64,000 bases of DNA from DATJLY01 sp963773665. GTDB lineage: Bacteria > Pseudomonadota > Alphaproteobacteria > ATCC43930 > CGMCC-115725. The notes beneath the pieces were generated by a model, which saw nothing but the letters and a program-made list of their open reading frames with translations, was not told the origin of the DNA and ran no database searches. Below, piece by piece: positions 34,839 through 44,202 of the stretch. The position numbers and the translations under genes are program-made. The DNA is taken from NCBI GenBank assembly GCA_963773665.1, contig CAVZBZ010000002.1, positions 868,001-932,000 on the forward strand, written 5' to 3'. How positions within the stretch are numbered: the stretch's first letter is position 1; each line of letters begins with the position of its first letter.

Positions 34839-35653
34839 GGCACGCGAATGCCGGCGACGAAGAGGCCGCGCTCGTCCGCGCAGGCTGCGATCGCGGCGCG
34901 GTCGAACAGCAACGTCGAGCCGGCCTCGACCGCGATCCCCGCAAGGCCTGCGTCCGCCGCCATCTCGACCGTGCGCCGGCCGATCGACGGCAGGTCGGCG
35001 CGCCGGTCCTGGCCCGGCTTCGCGATCTTGACCAGCACGCCGCCCTTGCCTTCGCGCATCAGCGCGCCACAGCGGGCGATGAGCGCATCGGTGCCTTCGC
35101 TCGCCTCGACGCCCAGCACGATGCCCTGCTGCACCACGACGGCCTGGCCGATATCGAGCCGCCCCAGCTCGCGCGCCGCCTCGATGCCGCGCGCGATGTC
35201 GGATTGGTCCTCGGGCGCCGGCGCGCGCGCGCCGATGGCGCCTTCGGGCGCCAGCGTATGTCCGATGAGACTTTCGACGCTGACGACACGGAATCCCTCG
35301 CTCTCGAACTCGGCGATCACCGCGCGCAGCAGCCCGTCATCGCCGAGCGCGCGGAGGCCGACGCGGGCATAGAATTTGGCCGCGCGCCAGTCGGGGCGGA
35401 GCGAGGCGAGCGTCGGCCGCTGCACCGCGCCGGCCAGCACCACTTCCTCGACCCCGGCCTCGCGCAGCAGGCGAAACCCCTCGCCCGCCGCACCGAGCCG
35501 CACCCACGCGTGCGGCGCGCCGGCGACGACGGCGTGATCGGCGATGCCTTCGAGCGCCAGCACGAAGAGCGGACGGGACAGCGCGCGGGCGGCTTCGATG
35601 ACGCGCAGCGGCAGCTCGCCGCCGCCGGCGACGACGCCGAGCCTAGCCGCCAT
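34835..35653 (-). CDS. lpxI: UDP-2,3-diacylglucosamine diphosphatase LpxI
   Basis: A 272-residue LpxI, the form of the fourth lipid A enzyme typical of alphaproteobacteria in place of LpxH. It has the N-terminal LGVVAGGGELPLRVIEAA region, the central VLAGAVQRPTLASLRPD, and the C-terminal half with GKGGVLVKIAKPGQD and LPSIG. It hydrolyses UDP-diacylglucosamine to lipid X. Start at 35653 overlaps the lpxA end by 11 bases. Confidence 0.93.
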   Translation of the reverse strand: MAARLGVVAGGGELPLRVIEAARALSRPLFVLALEGIADHAVVAGAPHAWVRLGAAGEGFRLLREAGVEEVVLAGAVQRPTLASLRPDWRAAKFYARVGLRALGDDGLLRAVIAEFESEGFRVVSVESLIGHTLAPEGAIGARAPAPEDQSDIARGIEAARELGRLDIGQAVVVQQGIVLGVEASEGTDALIARCGALMREGKGGVLVKIAKPGQDRRADLPSIGRRTVEMAADAGLAGIAVEAGSTLLFDRAAIAACADERGLFVAGIRVP

Positions 35654-36446
35654 TGGGCTTCGGCTGGGTGAGGCCGCGCGGGGAATCGACGGCGATGAAA
35701 TCCAGAACCTCGCGCACGGTGCGCACGTCGGGAAAGCGCTTCGCCACCTCGGCCACGCGCTCGGCGAAGGTGCCCGCGTTGTCGCCCAGGAAAAGCATCT
35801 GATAGGCGGTGCGCGCCGCCTGGATCTCGTCGCGCGAAAAACCGTGGCGCTGCATGCCGATGATGTTGAGGCCCTGGAGCCGCGCCCGGTCGCCCAGGAC
35901 GGAGCCGAACGGGATGACGTCGCGCTCGACGCCGGTGACGCCGCCGACCATGGCGTGCCGCCCGATGCGGACGAACTGATGCACCGCCGAGAGGCCGCCG
36001 AACACGGCGCCGTCGCCGATCGCGACGTGGCCCGCGAGCGTCGCGTTGTTCGCCATGATGACGTTGTCGCCGAGCTGGCAATCGTGCGCGACATGGACGC
36101 CGACCATGAACAGGCAGCCGTCGCCGATGCGCGTGACCATGCCGCCGCCCTCGGTGCCGGGATTCATGGTGACGTGCTCGCGGATCACGTTGCGGCGGCC
36201 GATGACGAGCTGCGACGCCTCGCCGCGATATTTCAAATCCTGCGGCTGGTGCCCGATCGAGGCGAACGGGAATATGCGCGTGCCGTCGCCGATCGCGGTG
36301 CGCCCGGCGACGACGACGTGCGACAGAAGCTCGACGCCGTCGCCCAGCTCGACATGCTGCCCGACATGGCAGAACGGTCCGATCTTGGCCGTGTCGGCGA
36401 CGCGCGCGCCCGGCTCGACGACGGCCGAGGGATGGATTTCGGGCAT
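35643..36446 (-). CDS. lpxA: UDP-N-acetylglucosamine acyltransferase
   Basis: A 267-residue left-handed beta-helix acyltransferase that starts lipid A synthesis. Hexapeptide repeats fill residues 1-185. The catalytic His is in VGVHVAHDCQLGD and the hydrocarbon-ruler/acyl-ACP region in GGLSAVHQFVRIG. A helical C-terminal domain (RDEIQAARTAYQMLF) completes it. It lies between fabZ and lpxI, as usual. Confidence 0.95.
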   Translation of the reverse strand: MPEIHPSAVVEPGARVADTAKIGPFCHVGQHVELGDGVELLSHVVVAGRTAIGDGTRIFPFASIGHQPQDLKYRGEASQLVIGRRNVIREHVTMNPGTEGGGMVTRIGDGCLFMVGVHVAHDCQLGDNVIMANNATLAGHVAIGDGAVFGGLSAVHQFVRIGRHAMVGGVTGVERDVIPFGSVLGDRARLQGLNIIGMQRHGFSRDEIQAARTAYQMLFLGDNAGTFAERVAEVAKRFPDVRTVREVLDFIAVDSPRGLTQPKPNGG

Positions 36447-36456
36447 CAGGGGAAAC

Positions 36457-36924
36457 TCAACTATCCATGATCATCGCGGCGAAGGTCGCCTCCGCCATGA
36501 GCTTGCCGTCAACGAGTGCCTCGCCTTCGAATTTCCACACGTTGCCGCGGCTGTGTTTTTTCACGACGCGGACGGCGAGCTGGTCGCCCGGCACAACCGG
36601 GCGGCGGAAGCGGGCGCTGTCGACGCTCATGAAATAGACGAGCTTGCCTTCGGCTTCGGGTCCGAGCGTGTGCACCACCAGCACGGCCGCTGTCTGCGCC
36701 ATCGCCTCGATGATGAGCACGCCCGGCATGACCGGGCGCTGCGGGAAATGGCCCTGGAAGAAGAATTCGTTGATCGAGACGTTCTTGATCCCGGTCGCGG
36801 CCGCGCCGCGCGCTATGTCCACGACGCGATCGATCATGAGGAAGGGATAGCGGTGCGGGATCAACTGCATGATGCGCAGGATGTCGATCTCGCTCGTGAT
36901 CTCTTGCGTGCTCGTCGCTTCCAT
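36457..36924 (-). CDS. fabZ: 3-hydroxyacyl-ACP dehydratase FabZ
   Basis: A 155-residue hot-dog-fold dehydratase of fatty acid elongation. The active-site His is in LIPHRYPFLMIDR and the Glu in PVMPGVLIIEAMAQ. Its position between lpxD and lpxA links the supply of hydroxyacyl chains to lipid A assembly, an arrangement conserved across proteobacteria. It begins one base after the lpxD stop codon. Confidence 0.96.
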   Translation of the reverse strand: MEATSTQEITSEIDILRIMQLIPHRYPFLMIDRVVDIARGAAATGIKNVSINEFFFQGHFPQRPVMPGVLIIEAMAQTAAVLVVHTLGPEAEGKLVYFMSVDSARFRRPVVPGDQLAVRVVKKHSRGNVWKFEGEALVDGKLMAEATFAAMIMDS

Positions 36925-36925
36925 C

Positions 36926-37948
36926 CTAGTCGCCTTTTTTGGCTGCCAGGCGTCGCAGCAACAGCGCCTGGCGATGGTGCTCGCGAATGGGAACGGCAGG
37001 CGAGCCCATCACGGTCTCGTTGGGCGCCACGTCGCGCATGACGCCGCTCTGCCCCGCGATGCGCGCGCCGCTGCCGATCGTCAGGTGCCCGGTGATGCCG
37101 ACCTGCCCGCCGACCATGACGGAATCGCCAAGCCGGGTGCTTCCGGAAATGCCCATCTGGGCCACCAGCACGCAACCGCGCCCGATCTGCACGTTGTGCC
37201 CGATTTGCACGAGATTATCAATCATGGTGCCGGCGCCGATCACGGTGTCGGGCCCGGCGCCGCGGTCGACCGTGGTGTTGGCGCCGACCTCGACATCGTC
37301 GCCGACGATGACCCGGCCGAGCTGCGGCACCTTGATGGGACGCGCGCCTTCGGGCGCGAAGCCGAACCCGTCCTGGCCGATGCGCACCCCCGGATAGATC
37401 CGCACCCGGCTGCCGACGAGGCAATGGCTGAGGCTCGCATTGGCGCCGACCCGCACCTCGTCGCCGAGCACGACGCCCGGCCCGATCACCGCGTTGGCGC
37501 CGATGAGGCAGGCGCGGCCCAATTCCGCGCGCGCGCCGATGACGGCGTTGGGCTCGACGGCGCAGCCCTCGCCGATGCGCGCGCTCGGATCGACGACCGC
37601 GCTTGGCGCGATGCCGGGCACGGGCAGCGGCTCGGGATAGAAGGCCTGCGCCGCCACGGCATAGGCGCGGTAGGGCGCGGGCGTCACGAGCAGCGTCAGG
37701 CCCGGCGGCGCCTCGCCCGCGCGATCGGGATGCACGAACGCCGCGCCCGCCCGCGTGCGGCGCAGCGCATCGACATATTTGGCGTTGTCGAGAAAGGTCA
37801 GATGTTCGGGCCCGGCGCTGTCGAGCGGCGCCACGTCCTTGAGGAGGAGCGCGCCGTCGCCGGCGCCGGCGATCTTCGCGCCGGTCCGCGCTCCAAGCTC
37901 GGCGACGGTGAAGGGTCCCGCAACATTGAAGAAGCGCGGATCGGCCAT
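36926..37948 (-). CDS. lpxD: UDP-3-O-acylglucosamine N-acyltransferase
   Basis: A 340-residue LpxD. The N-terminal uridine-binding domain (about residues 1-110, with FLDNAKYVDAL) is followed by a left-handed beta-helix of hexapeptide repeats, the catalytic His in QIGHNVQIGRGC and a C-terminal helical end (HHRQALLLRRLAAK). It adds the second hydroxyacyl chain to the lipid A precursor. Start at 37948 shares a base with the skp stop (TAATG). Confidence 0.95.
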   Translation of the reverse strand: MADPRFFNVAGPFTVAELGARTGAKIAGAGDGALLLKDVAPLDSAGPEHLTFLDNAKYVDALRRTRAGAAFVHPDRAGEAPPGLTLLVTPAPYRAYAVAAQAFYPEPLPVPGIAPSAVVDPSARIGEGCAVEPNAVIGARAELGRACLIGANAVIGPGVVLGDEVRVGANASLSHCLVGSRVRIYPGVRIGQDGFGFAPEGARPIKVPQLGRVIVGDDVEVGANTTVDRGAGPDTVIGAGTMIDNLVQIGHNVQIGRGCVLVAQMGISGSTRLGDSVMVGGQVGITGHLTIGSGARIAGQSGVMRDVAPNETVMGSPAVPIREHHRQALLLRRLAAKKGD

Positions 37949-38559
37949 TACTTCGACGACTGGCTGGGCTTCGCCTTCGCCTGCGGCGCTGCATCGCCGG
38001 GCGCCGGCCGATTGACGGCCATGGTCGGGACCTTCTCGTCGAGCCGCCGCGTCACCTCGGCGGTGACGTCGAGGCCGTCGTCCATGTAAAGAAGCGCCGC
38101 CTTCGCCACCACCATGTTCGCCTTGCGCTCCTTGGCGACGTCGGCGACGATCTGCAGGGCGGCGCCTTCGACCTTGGTCATCGCGTCGCTGTAGCTCTGC
38201 TGCATTTCCTGCCGCTTCACCTGGACCTCGCGGTCGAGCGCGGCATAGCGCTGCTGATAATCCTGCGAGCGTGCGCTGAACACCTCGGGCGCCAGCACCG
38301 TGCGCTGCCGCTCGAGCTCGTCGCGCAGGACCTTGAGATCGTTCTCCTTGAGCGAGACCTCCTTGCTGTAGGAGTCCATCTCCTTCTGGACCTGGGCCTG
38401 GATGTCCTTCGCGGCCTTCAACTCGCGCATGATCTGCGTCATGTCGACGACGACCACGGCGGGCTGCGGCAAGCCCTGCTGCGCCCGCGCCGGGGCCGGC
38501 GCCGCGACGACGAGCGCGATCAGCGTCGAAGCGCAGGCAAGCGCCGCCCAATACCGCAT
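37948..38559 (-). CDS. skp: OmpH/Skp family periplasmic chaperone
   Basis: A 203-residue Skp. The signal peptide ends at PAPARA (about residue 26). The protein then starts with a short strand (PAVVVVDMTQIMREL) and continues as a long coiled coil (about residues 45-150), the tentacles of the trimer, before the final helix. A Pro/Ala/Lys-rich tail follows. It holds unfolded outer-membrane proteins in the periplasm on the way to BamA, encoded directly upstream. Confidence 0.92.
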   Translation of the reverse strand: MRYWAALACASTLIALVVAAPAPARAQQGLPQPAVVVVDMTQIMRELKAAKDIQAQVQKEMDSYSKEVSLKENDLKVLRDELERQRTVLAPEVFSARSQDYQQRYAALDREVQVKRQEMQQSYSDAMTKVEGAALQIVADVAKERKANMVVAKAALLYMDDGLDVTAEVTRRLDEKVPTMAVNRPAPGDAAPQAKAKPSQSSK

Positions 38560-40869
38560 CTAGAACCTCGTGCCGAAACTCACGTGGAACAGCTCCGACC
38601 GGTCATAGCTCTTGCGAATAACGGGAAATCCCAGATCCACTTTGATCGGTCCGAGCGGCGATTTCCACGAAATTCCGGTTCCCGCCGAGACCCGGACCGT
38701 ATGGGAGTCGAGAACGGTGGGACCGGTCGGGTGGACCGCGAAGAGGGAGCCGAAATCGCTGAACACGCGACCCGTGATGCCAAGCTCCTGCGGCAATCCC
38801 AGCGGATACGACATCGCGAACGAGCCCGTGTAGAAAGTCTCGCCGCCGAGCGCGTCGCTCGTTACGGCGTCGCGCGGGCCGATGCCGCCGGTCTGAAAGC
38901 CGCGCAGATTGTCGCCGCCGACGAAGAAGCGGTCCTCGATGCGCACGTCCTGGTTAAGGCCGCGGATGTCTCCTCCCTGGCCGTTGAACGAGAGGACGTA
39001 TTCGGGGGTGATCGGATAGAACACGCCGCCGGTGAGGCCGACCCGGACGAACGCCACGTCGCCGCCGAGTCCCGCGGCGTCGCTGCTGACCGAGTAGAAA
39101 TAGCCGGACGTCGGGTCCTGGCGGTTGTCGCGCATGTCGAAGAGAATGGTCTGGCCCACGTCCGACGTATTGCGCGTGCCCGCCTGCTGGGCGATGAACG
39201 GCGACGTGGTCGAGGAGATGTTGTAGATGCGGTCCTGCCTGAGCGTGTAGGTCAGCGTCTGGCGCAGCGGCTCGGTGATCTGGTAGCCCGCGCGCAGCGT
39301 GGTGCCCACGGTGAACTGGCTGAATCCGGCAAAGCTGGTATTGTCGCGGTTGTCGGCGAAGACATCGAATCCGGCCGCGATCCTGCGATCGAGGAAATAA
39401 GGCTCGGTGAAGCTCAGATCGATCTGCTCGTCGCGCAACGCCACCACCGTGTCGAGCCGCAGATCCTGGCCGCGGCCCAGGAGATTGCGCTCGTGAATGC
39501 CGATATCGGCGAGCGGTCCGTCGGTCGTGGAGAAGCCGATGCCGACCGAGAACTCGCCGGTGGATTTCTCCTGCACTTCCGCGTTGATGACCGTCTTGTC
39601 GGGCGCGCTGCCCGGCACGTTGGTGATGTTCACCTTCGAGAAGAAGTCGAGATTCTTGATCTCCTGCTCGGAGCGGTGCAGCTTCGAGGCGTTGAACGCA
39701 TCGCCCTCGACCAGCCGGAACTCGCGCCGGATCACGTCGTCGCGCGTGCGCAGGTTGCCGCTGATGTCGATGCGCTCGACATAGACGCGCGGTCCCTCCT
39801 TGATGGTGTACTTGACGTCGATCGTCCGCTTGTCAACATCGCGCCGCACCTGCGGCTGAATGTCGACGAAGGCATACCCTAAATTGCCGAGCGTGTCGGT
39901 GAGCGCCGTGATCGACGCCTCGATCGCGTCGGCGTTGTACCAGTCGCCCTCTTGCGTCTTGAGCTGCGGCTTCAGGGTCGCGGGGTCGATCGCCGGCAGC
40001 TCGTTGCTGATGTCGATCGCTCCGAAGTGATAGCGCTCGCCTTCATCGATGGTGAAGGTGATGATGAAGCCGTCGCGCGCCGGGGCGAGCTCGGCCACGG
40101 CCGAGACCAGGCGGAAATCGGCATACCCCTCGGACAGATAGAACTTGCGCAGCAGGTCGCGGTCATAGGTCAGCCGGTCGGGATCGTAAACGTCGTCCGA
40201 GCTCAGGAAGCGGTACCAGCGCAACTCCTTGGTCTGAATCACCTCGCGCAGGCGGCCCGCGTCGAATTGGTGGTTGCCGACGAAATTGATGCCCGCGATC
40301 CCGGTGAGCGGGCCCTCGTCGATCTCGAACACGAGATCGACGCGGTTCTGCTCGAGCGGAATGACCTTGGGATCGACGGTGGCGGCAAAGTGGCTGTTGC
40401 GCCGGTACAGGTCGAGAACGCGCTTCACGTCGCTCTGCACCTTCTCGCGCGTATAGACGGCGCGCGGGCGCAGCTGGATCTCGTCGGTCAGGCTCTTGTC
40501 CGAGAGGCGATGGTTGCCCTCGAACGCGATGCGGTTGATGACCGGATTCTCGACGACGCGGACGATCAGCGCATCACCCTCGCGCCGCAAGGTCACGTCG
40601 GTGAAGAGCCCGGTCGCGAACAGCGCCTTCAGCGACTGGTCGACGCGGTCGGAATCGAATTTGTCGCCCGGCTGCACGAGGAGATAGGAGCGCACCGTCT
40701 CGGGCTCGACGCGCTGCGTGCCCTCGATGCGGATTTCCTCGATGGTTCCGCCCGACGGGACCTGCGCCTGGGCCGAGCCGAACAGCAGATGGAAGGACAG
40801 CAAGGCGAGCGCCAGAGCCAAGCTGGCCGCCACCCGGGCAAAAATGCGCAAAACTCTCCCCCCGGACAC
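38560..40869 (-). CDS. bamA: Outer membrane protein assembly factor BamA
   Basis: A 769-residue Omp85 protein. A signal peptide ends near GSAQA, five POTRA domains occupy about residues 35-425 (the first includes IEEIRIEGTQRVEPETV), and a 16-strand barrel follows. The lid-loop VRGF-type motif is seen as LRGFQTGGIGPRD, and the chain ends in Phe after FGTR, the outer-membrane insertion signal. It folds beta-barrel proteins. It is in the usual place after rseP and before skp. Confidence 0.96.
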   Translation of the reverse strand: MSGGRVLRIFARVAASLALALALLSFHLLFGSAQAQVPSGGTIEEIRIEGTQRVEPETVRSYLLVQPGDKFDSDRVDQSLKALFATGLFTDVTLRREGDALIVRVVENPVINRIAFEGNHRLSDKSLTDEIQLRPRAVYTREKVQSDVKRVLDLYRRNSHFAATVDPKVIPLEQNRVDLVFEIDEGPLTGIAGINFVGNHQFDAGRLREVIQTKELRWYRFLSSDDVYDPDRLTYDRDLLRKFYLSEGYADFRLVSAVAELAPARDGFIITFTIDEGERYHFGAIDISNELPAIDPATLKPQLKTQEGDWYNADAIEASITALTDTLGNLGYAFVDIQPQVRRDVDKRTIDVKYTIKEGPRVYVERIDISGNLRTRDDVIRREFRLVEGDAFNASKLHRSEQEIKNLDFFSKVNITNVPGSAPDKTVINAEVQEKSTGEFSVGIGFSTTDGPLADIGIHERNLLGRGQDLRLDTVVALRDEQIDLSFTEPYFLDRRIAAGFDVFADNRDNTSFAGFSQFTVGTTLRAGYQITEPLRQTLTYTLRQDRIYNISSTTSPFIAQQAGTRNTSDVGQTILFDMRDNRQDPTSGYFYSVSSDAAGLGGDVAFVRVGLTGGVFYPITPEYVLSFNGQGGDIRGLNQDVRIEDRFFVGGDNLRGFQTGGIGPRDAVTSDALGGETFYTGSFAMSYPLGLPQELGITGRVFSDFGSLFAVHPTGPTVLDSHTVRVSAGTGISWKSPLGPIKVDLGFPVIRKSYDRSELFHVSFGTRF

Positions 40870-40898
40870 ACGAAAGACGCCGCGGCCGACGCGAAGCG

Positions 40899-42032
40899 TC
40901 AGGTGATGAGACCCTTGATGAACTCCACGATCCGCAAGTGAACCAGGTCGTTCCAGGTCGCGAAAACCATGAGCGTCAGCACCAGCGCAAGCCCCACACG
41001 GAAGCCGTATTCCTGCGCGCGGTGGCCGAGCGGCCGGCCGCGGATCGCCTCGGCCGCGTAAAACAGCAGGTGCCCACCGTCAAGCACCGGGATCGGGAAC
41101 AGATTGATGAGACCGAGATTGACCGAAAGCACCGCCATGAACCACAACAGCGCGACGACGCCGCCCTGCCACACCTCGCCCGACATCTGCGCGATCCGCA
41201 CCGGACCGCCGAGCTCGTCGGTGTTGCGCACGCCGATCACGATCTGCCAGACCGCCTCGAGCGTTCCCGAGACGAGGCCCGAGGTTTCCTTGGTCGCCTG
41301 CCACACGGCGGTCGCGGGATCGCGCCGGACGTAATTGACGCCGCTGCGCTCGATGCCGAGCAGCCCGAGCTTGTGCTCGTTGCCGAAGCGGTCGGTGAGC
41401 ATCGTCACGCGCGGCGTCACGGCGATCGTGACGTCCGCGCCGTCGCGATGCAGCACCATCGTCATGGCCGTGCCGGTATTGAGCCGCACCAGGCGCTGCA
41501 CGTCCTCGAAGCGGGCGATGGTCTCGCCGTCGATCCTGGCGATGACGTCGCCGGCCTTGATCCCGGCGGCCTCGGCTGCGCTGCCCGGCTGGACGCGCCC
41601 GACATCGGCCGGCGTGAAGGGCTGGCCCACGGTCGCGAACAGCACCGACAGCACCACGAGCGCGAAGACGAAATTCGCAATGGGCCCCGCGGCCACGACC
41701 GCGGTGCGCTGCGTGAGCCGCTTGTGATGGAACGAGACCTCGCGCTCGGCCGCCGTCATCGCCGGAAGTCCCTCGCCCGGCATCGACATCGGATCGGCGT
41801 CGCCGAACATCTTCACGTAGCCGCCCAGCGGAATAGCGCTGCACTTCCAGCGCGTGCCGGCGCGGTCGTACCAGCCGAACAGCTCCGGCCCGAAGCCGAT
41901 CGAGAACACCTCGATCCGCACGCCGTTCATGCGCGCGACGAGGTAATGCCCCAGCTCGTGCACGAACACCAGGACCGTGAGGACGACGAGGAAGGGAACG
42001 ATGTAGCCGAGGCCGTCAGTCAAAAAACCCAT
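40899..42032 (-). CDS. rseP: RIP metalloprotease RseP
   Basis: A 377-residue site-2 protease. The zinc motif HELGH (in VFVHELGHYLVA) is in the first membrane helix, a PDZ domain lies at about residues 125-205 (GSAAEAAGIKAGDVI), and the third zinc ligand is in NLFPIPVLDGGHL. It cuts anti-sigma factors and signal-peptide remnants in the inner membrane. ATG 42032 gives the canonical start. dxr, often found between cdsA and rseP, is missing; the 85 bases there contain no gene. Confidence 0.95.
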   Translation of the reverse strand: MGFLTDGLGYIVPFLVVLTVLVFVHELGHYLVARMNGVRIEVFSIGFGPELFGWYDRAGTRWKCSAIPLGGYVKMFGDADPMSMPGEGLPAMTAAEREVSFHHKRLTQRTAVVAAGPIANFVFALVVLSVLFATVGQPFTPADVGRVQPGSAAEAAGIKAGDVIARIDGETIARFEDVQRLVRLNTGTAMTMVLHRDGADVTIAVTPRVTMLTDRFGNEHKLGLLGIERSGVNYVRRDPATAVWQATKETSGLVSGTLEAVWQIVIGVRNTDELGGPVRIAQMSGEVWQGGVVALLWFMAVLSVNLGLINLFPIPVLDGGHLLFYAAEAIRGRPLGHRAQEYGFRVGLALVLTLMVFATWNDLVHLRIVEFIKGLIT

Positions 42033-42117
42033 GGACAAGGATCCGCCGGAAAGACCGCCGCGACAATAGCAGGAAACCGCCGGCCGCACCGTGAAAAATA
42101 GTTGATCCGGGCAGCGC

Positions 42118-42915
42118 TTAGAACCCGCGCCAGAGGAGCGGCCCGGCCCCGGTCGAGAACGCGACGAGCCACGCCAGCGCGCTCGCGCCGAGCATGCCGT
42201 CGAGCCGGTCGAGGAGCCCGCCATGGCCGGGAATGAGATGGCCCGAATCCTTGACGCCGAACCGGCGCTTGGCCGCCGATTCCGCAAGGTCGCCCAGTTG
42301 TGCGGCGACGCTCAAGGCGATGCTTGCCGGAACGAGCGCGGGAGCCCCGCCGGAAAGGCGCACATAGGCCCAGCCCACGAGTGCCGCGGCGGCGAGGCCG
42401 CCGGCCAGGCCGGCCCAGGTCTTGTTCGGCGAGAGGCTGGGCGCAAGGCGCGGGCCGCCGAGCAACCGGCCGGCGAGAAATGCCCCCGTGTCGGTCGCCC
42501 ACACGGTGAGGAAAAGCCACAAAAGGCCAAGCCGCCCAACCTCGCCGGCAAGCCACAGGACGGCAAGGCAGGGCAGCGCGATGGCGGCTCCGCCGAGCGC
42601 GGCCCACGCCGCCGGCGCCGGACGCGCCACGAGCCAGGTCAGCCCCGCGCCGGCGCCGACGATAAGGATCGCCGCCAGCGCCGCGCCCATCGCGAGCGCG
42701 ATGCAGGCGAGCGCGCTCGACAGCACGATGAACGCTGCCGCATCCCGCCGGCACCGTGTGAGCGTCGCCCATTCCCAGGCCATCGCCGCCGCGGCCGCGG
42801 TCACGAGCGCGGCGAACAGGTATCCGTCCATCCAGATCGCGGCCAGCGCCGCCGGCACGAGCACTGCCGCCGAGGCCACGCGCAGCGGAACGTCGCGCCG
42901 CTCAGCGCGAGCCAA
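42118..42915 (-). CDS. cdsA: Phosphatidate cytidylyltransferase
   Basis: A 265-residue integral membrane CdsA with about seven hydrophobic segments. It ends in the family signature (SAAKRRFGVKD, then LIPGHGGLLDRLDGML). It makes CDP-diacylglycerol for phospholipid synthesis. No ATG fits: TTG 42915, which overlaps the uppS end by 14 bases, is the best start, with a GTG 36 bases downstream as alternative. Confidence 0.92.
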   Translation of the reverse strand: MARAERRDVPLRVASAAVLVPAALAAIWMDGYLFAALVTAAAAAMAWEWATLTRCRRDAAAFIVLSSALACIALAMGAALAAILIVGAGAGLTWLVARPAPAAWAALGGAAIALPCLAVLWLAGEVGRLGLLWLFLTVWATDTGAFLAGRLLGGPRLAPSLSPNKTWAGLAGGLAAAALVGWAYVRLSGGAPALVPASIALSVAAQLGDLAESAAKRRFGVKDSGHLIPGHGGLLDRLDGMLGASALAWLVAFSTGAGPLLWRGF

Positions 42916-43633
42916 CGGAGGCGCCGTAGCGGCGTTCGCGGCCGTGAAAGTCGCGCAGCGCGTCCTCGAGATCGGCCTTGTCGAAATCGGGCCACAGCGT
43001 GGTGGTGAAGACGAGCTCGGCATAGGCGCTTTGCCACAGCAGGAAATTGCTGATGCGCTGCTCGCCGCTGGTGCGGATGAGGAGGTCGGGATCGGGAATG
43101 CCGTCGGTCAGAAGGAACCGGCCGAAACATTCCTCGTCGATCCGCTCGCTCGAAAGACGCCCGGCCTTGACCTCCTCGGCGATGCGCCGCGCCGCGAGCG
43201 CGATCTCGGCGCGCCCGCCATAGGACAGTGCGACCGACAGATCGATCCGGCCGTTGTCGCGGGTCAGGCCTTCGGCGTTGTCGATGAGCGTCACGATATC
43301 GGGCGCAAGCCGCGCGCGGTCGCCGATCACGCGGAAGCGCACGCCCTTGCGGTGCAGCTCGGCGATCTCGCCGCGCAGATAGTGGCGCAGCAGACCCATC
43401 AGGTCATGGATCTCCGTGGGCGGCCGCTTCCAGTTCTCCGACGAGAAGCCGAAGAGTGTGAGATAGCGGATGCCGAGCTCGGCGGCCGCGTTCACGGTGC
43501 GCCGCACGGCTTCCGCGCCGCGGCGGTGCCCCGCGATGCGCGGCAGGCCGCGCGATTTCGCCCAGCGTCCGTTTCCGTCCATGATGATGGCGACGTGCCG
43601 CGGCGGCGGCGACGATTCGGGGCCGTTGTGCAT
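42902..43633 (-). CDS. uppS: Undecaprenyl diphosphate synthase
   Basis: A 243-residue cis-prenyltransferase that makes the C55 lipid carrier for peptidoglycan and O-antigen. The Mg-binding aspartate is in VAIIMDGNGRWAK, FSSENWKRP follows, and the C-terminal DLLIRTSGEQRISNFLLWQ is present. ATG 43633 is chosen; a TTG at 43645 overlapping the frr stop would add four residues. Confidence 0.95.
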   Translation of the reverse strand: MHNGPESSPPPRHVAIIMDGNGRWAKSRGLPRIAGHRRGAEAVRRTVNAAAELGIRYLTLFGFSSENWKRPPTEIHDLMGLLRHYLRGEIAELHRKGVRFRVIGDRARLAPDIVTLIDNAEGLTRDNGRIDLSVALSYGGRAEIALAARRIAEEVKAGRLSSERIDEECFGRFLLTDGIPDPDLLIRTSGEQRISNFLLWQSAYAELVFTTTLWPDFDKADLEDALRDFHGRERRYGASVGSR

Positions 43634-43641
43634 GATCGAAC

Positions 43642-44202
43642 TCAAACCTGAAGGATCTCCTTGTCCTTCTGCGCGAGCATGTCGTCGATGTGCCTGATGA
43701 CGTTGTCGGTGAGCGTCTGGATGTCGTGCTGCAGCTTGCGGTGATGATCCTGGCTGATGGTCCCGTCCTTTTCCTTCTTTTTCAAGCCGTCGAGTCCGTC
43801 GCGCCGCACGTTGCGCACCGAGACGCGCGCGGCTTCGGCATATTTCGCGGCGACGCGCGTCAACTCGCGCCGGCGCTCCTCGTTGAGGTCGGGAATCGGC
43901 ACGCGGATGGTCTGGCCCTCGGTCTGCGGGTTGAGGCCCAATCCCGCCTCGCGGATCGCCTTGTCGGCGGCCTTGGTCACGCCGCGGTCCCAGACCTGCA
44001 CGATGATGAGGCGCGGCTCGGGCACGCTGATCGTGCCGACCTGGGTCAGCGGCATCGCATTACCGTAGGCCTCGACCATGACAGGATCGAGAAGACTGGC
44101 CGAAGCGCGCCCCGTGCGCAGTCCGGCGAACTCCTTGCGCAGCACTTCGACCGCGCCGTCCATGCGGCGCTTCAGCTCCGCAACGACCGGGTCCTCGCTC
44201 AT
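43642..44202 (-). CDS. frr: Ribosome recycling factor
   Basis: A 186-residue RRF, which splits post-termination ribosomes with EF-G. Landmarks are LRTGRASASLLD near the N-terminus, the hinge region around VGTISVPEPR and the C-terminal helix with SVRNVRRDGLDGLKKKEKDG. Start ATG 44202 overlaps the pyrH stop (ATGA). Confidence 0.97.
   Translation of the reverse strand: MSEDPVVAELKRRMDGAVEVLRKEFAGLRTGRASASLLDPVMVEAYGNAMPLTQVGTISVPEPRLIIVQVWDRGVTKAADKAIREAGLGLNPQTEGQTIRVPIPDLNEERRRELTRVAAKYAEAARVSVRNVRRDGLDGLKKKEKDGTISQDHHRKLQHDIQTLTDNVIRHIDDMLAQKDKEILQV

Noticed and set aside
38584..39882. A 432-codon rightward frame antisense to bamA
   Set aside because: bamA is complete with POTRA domains and a C-terminal Phe; the antisense product has no recognisable features.
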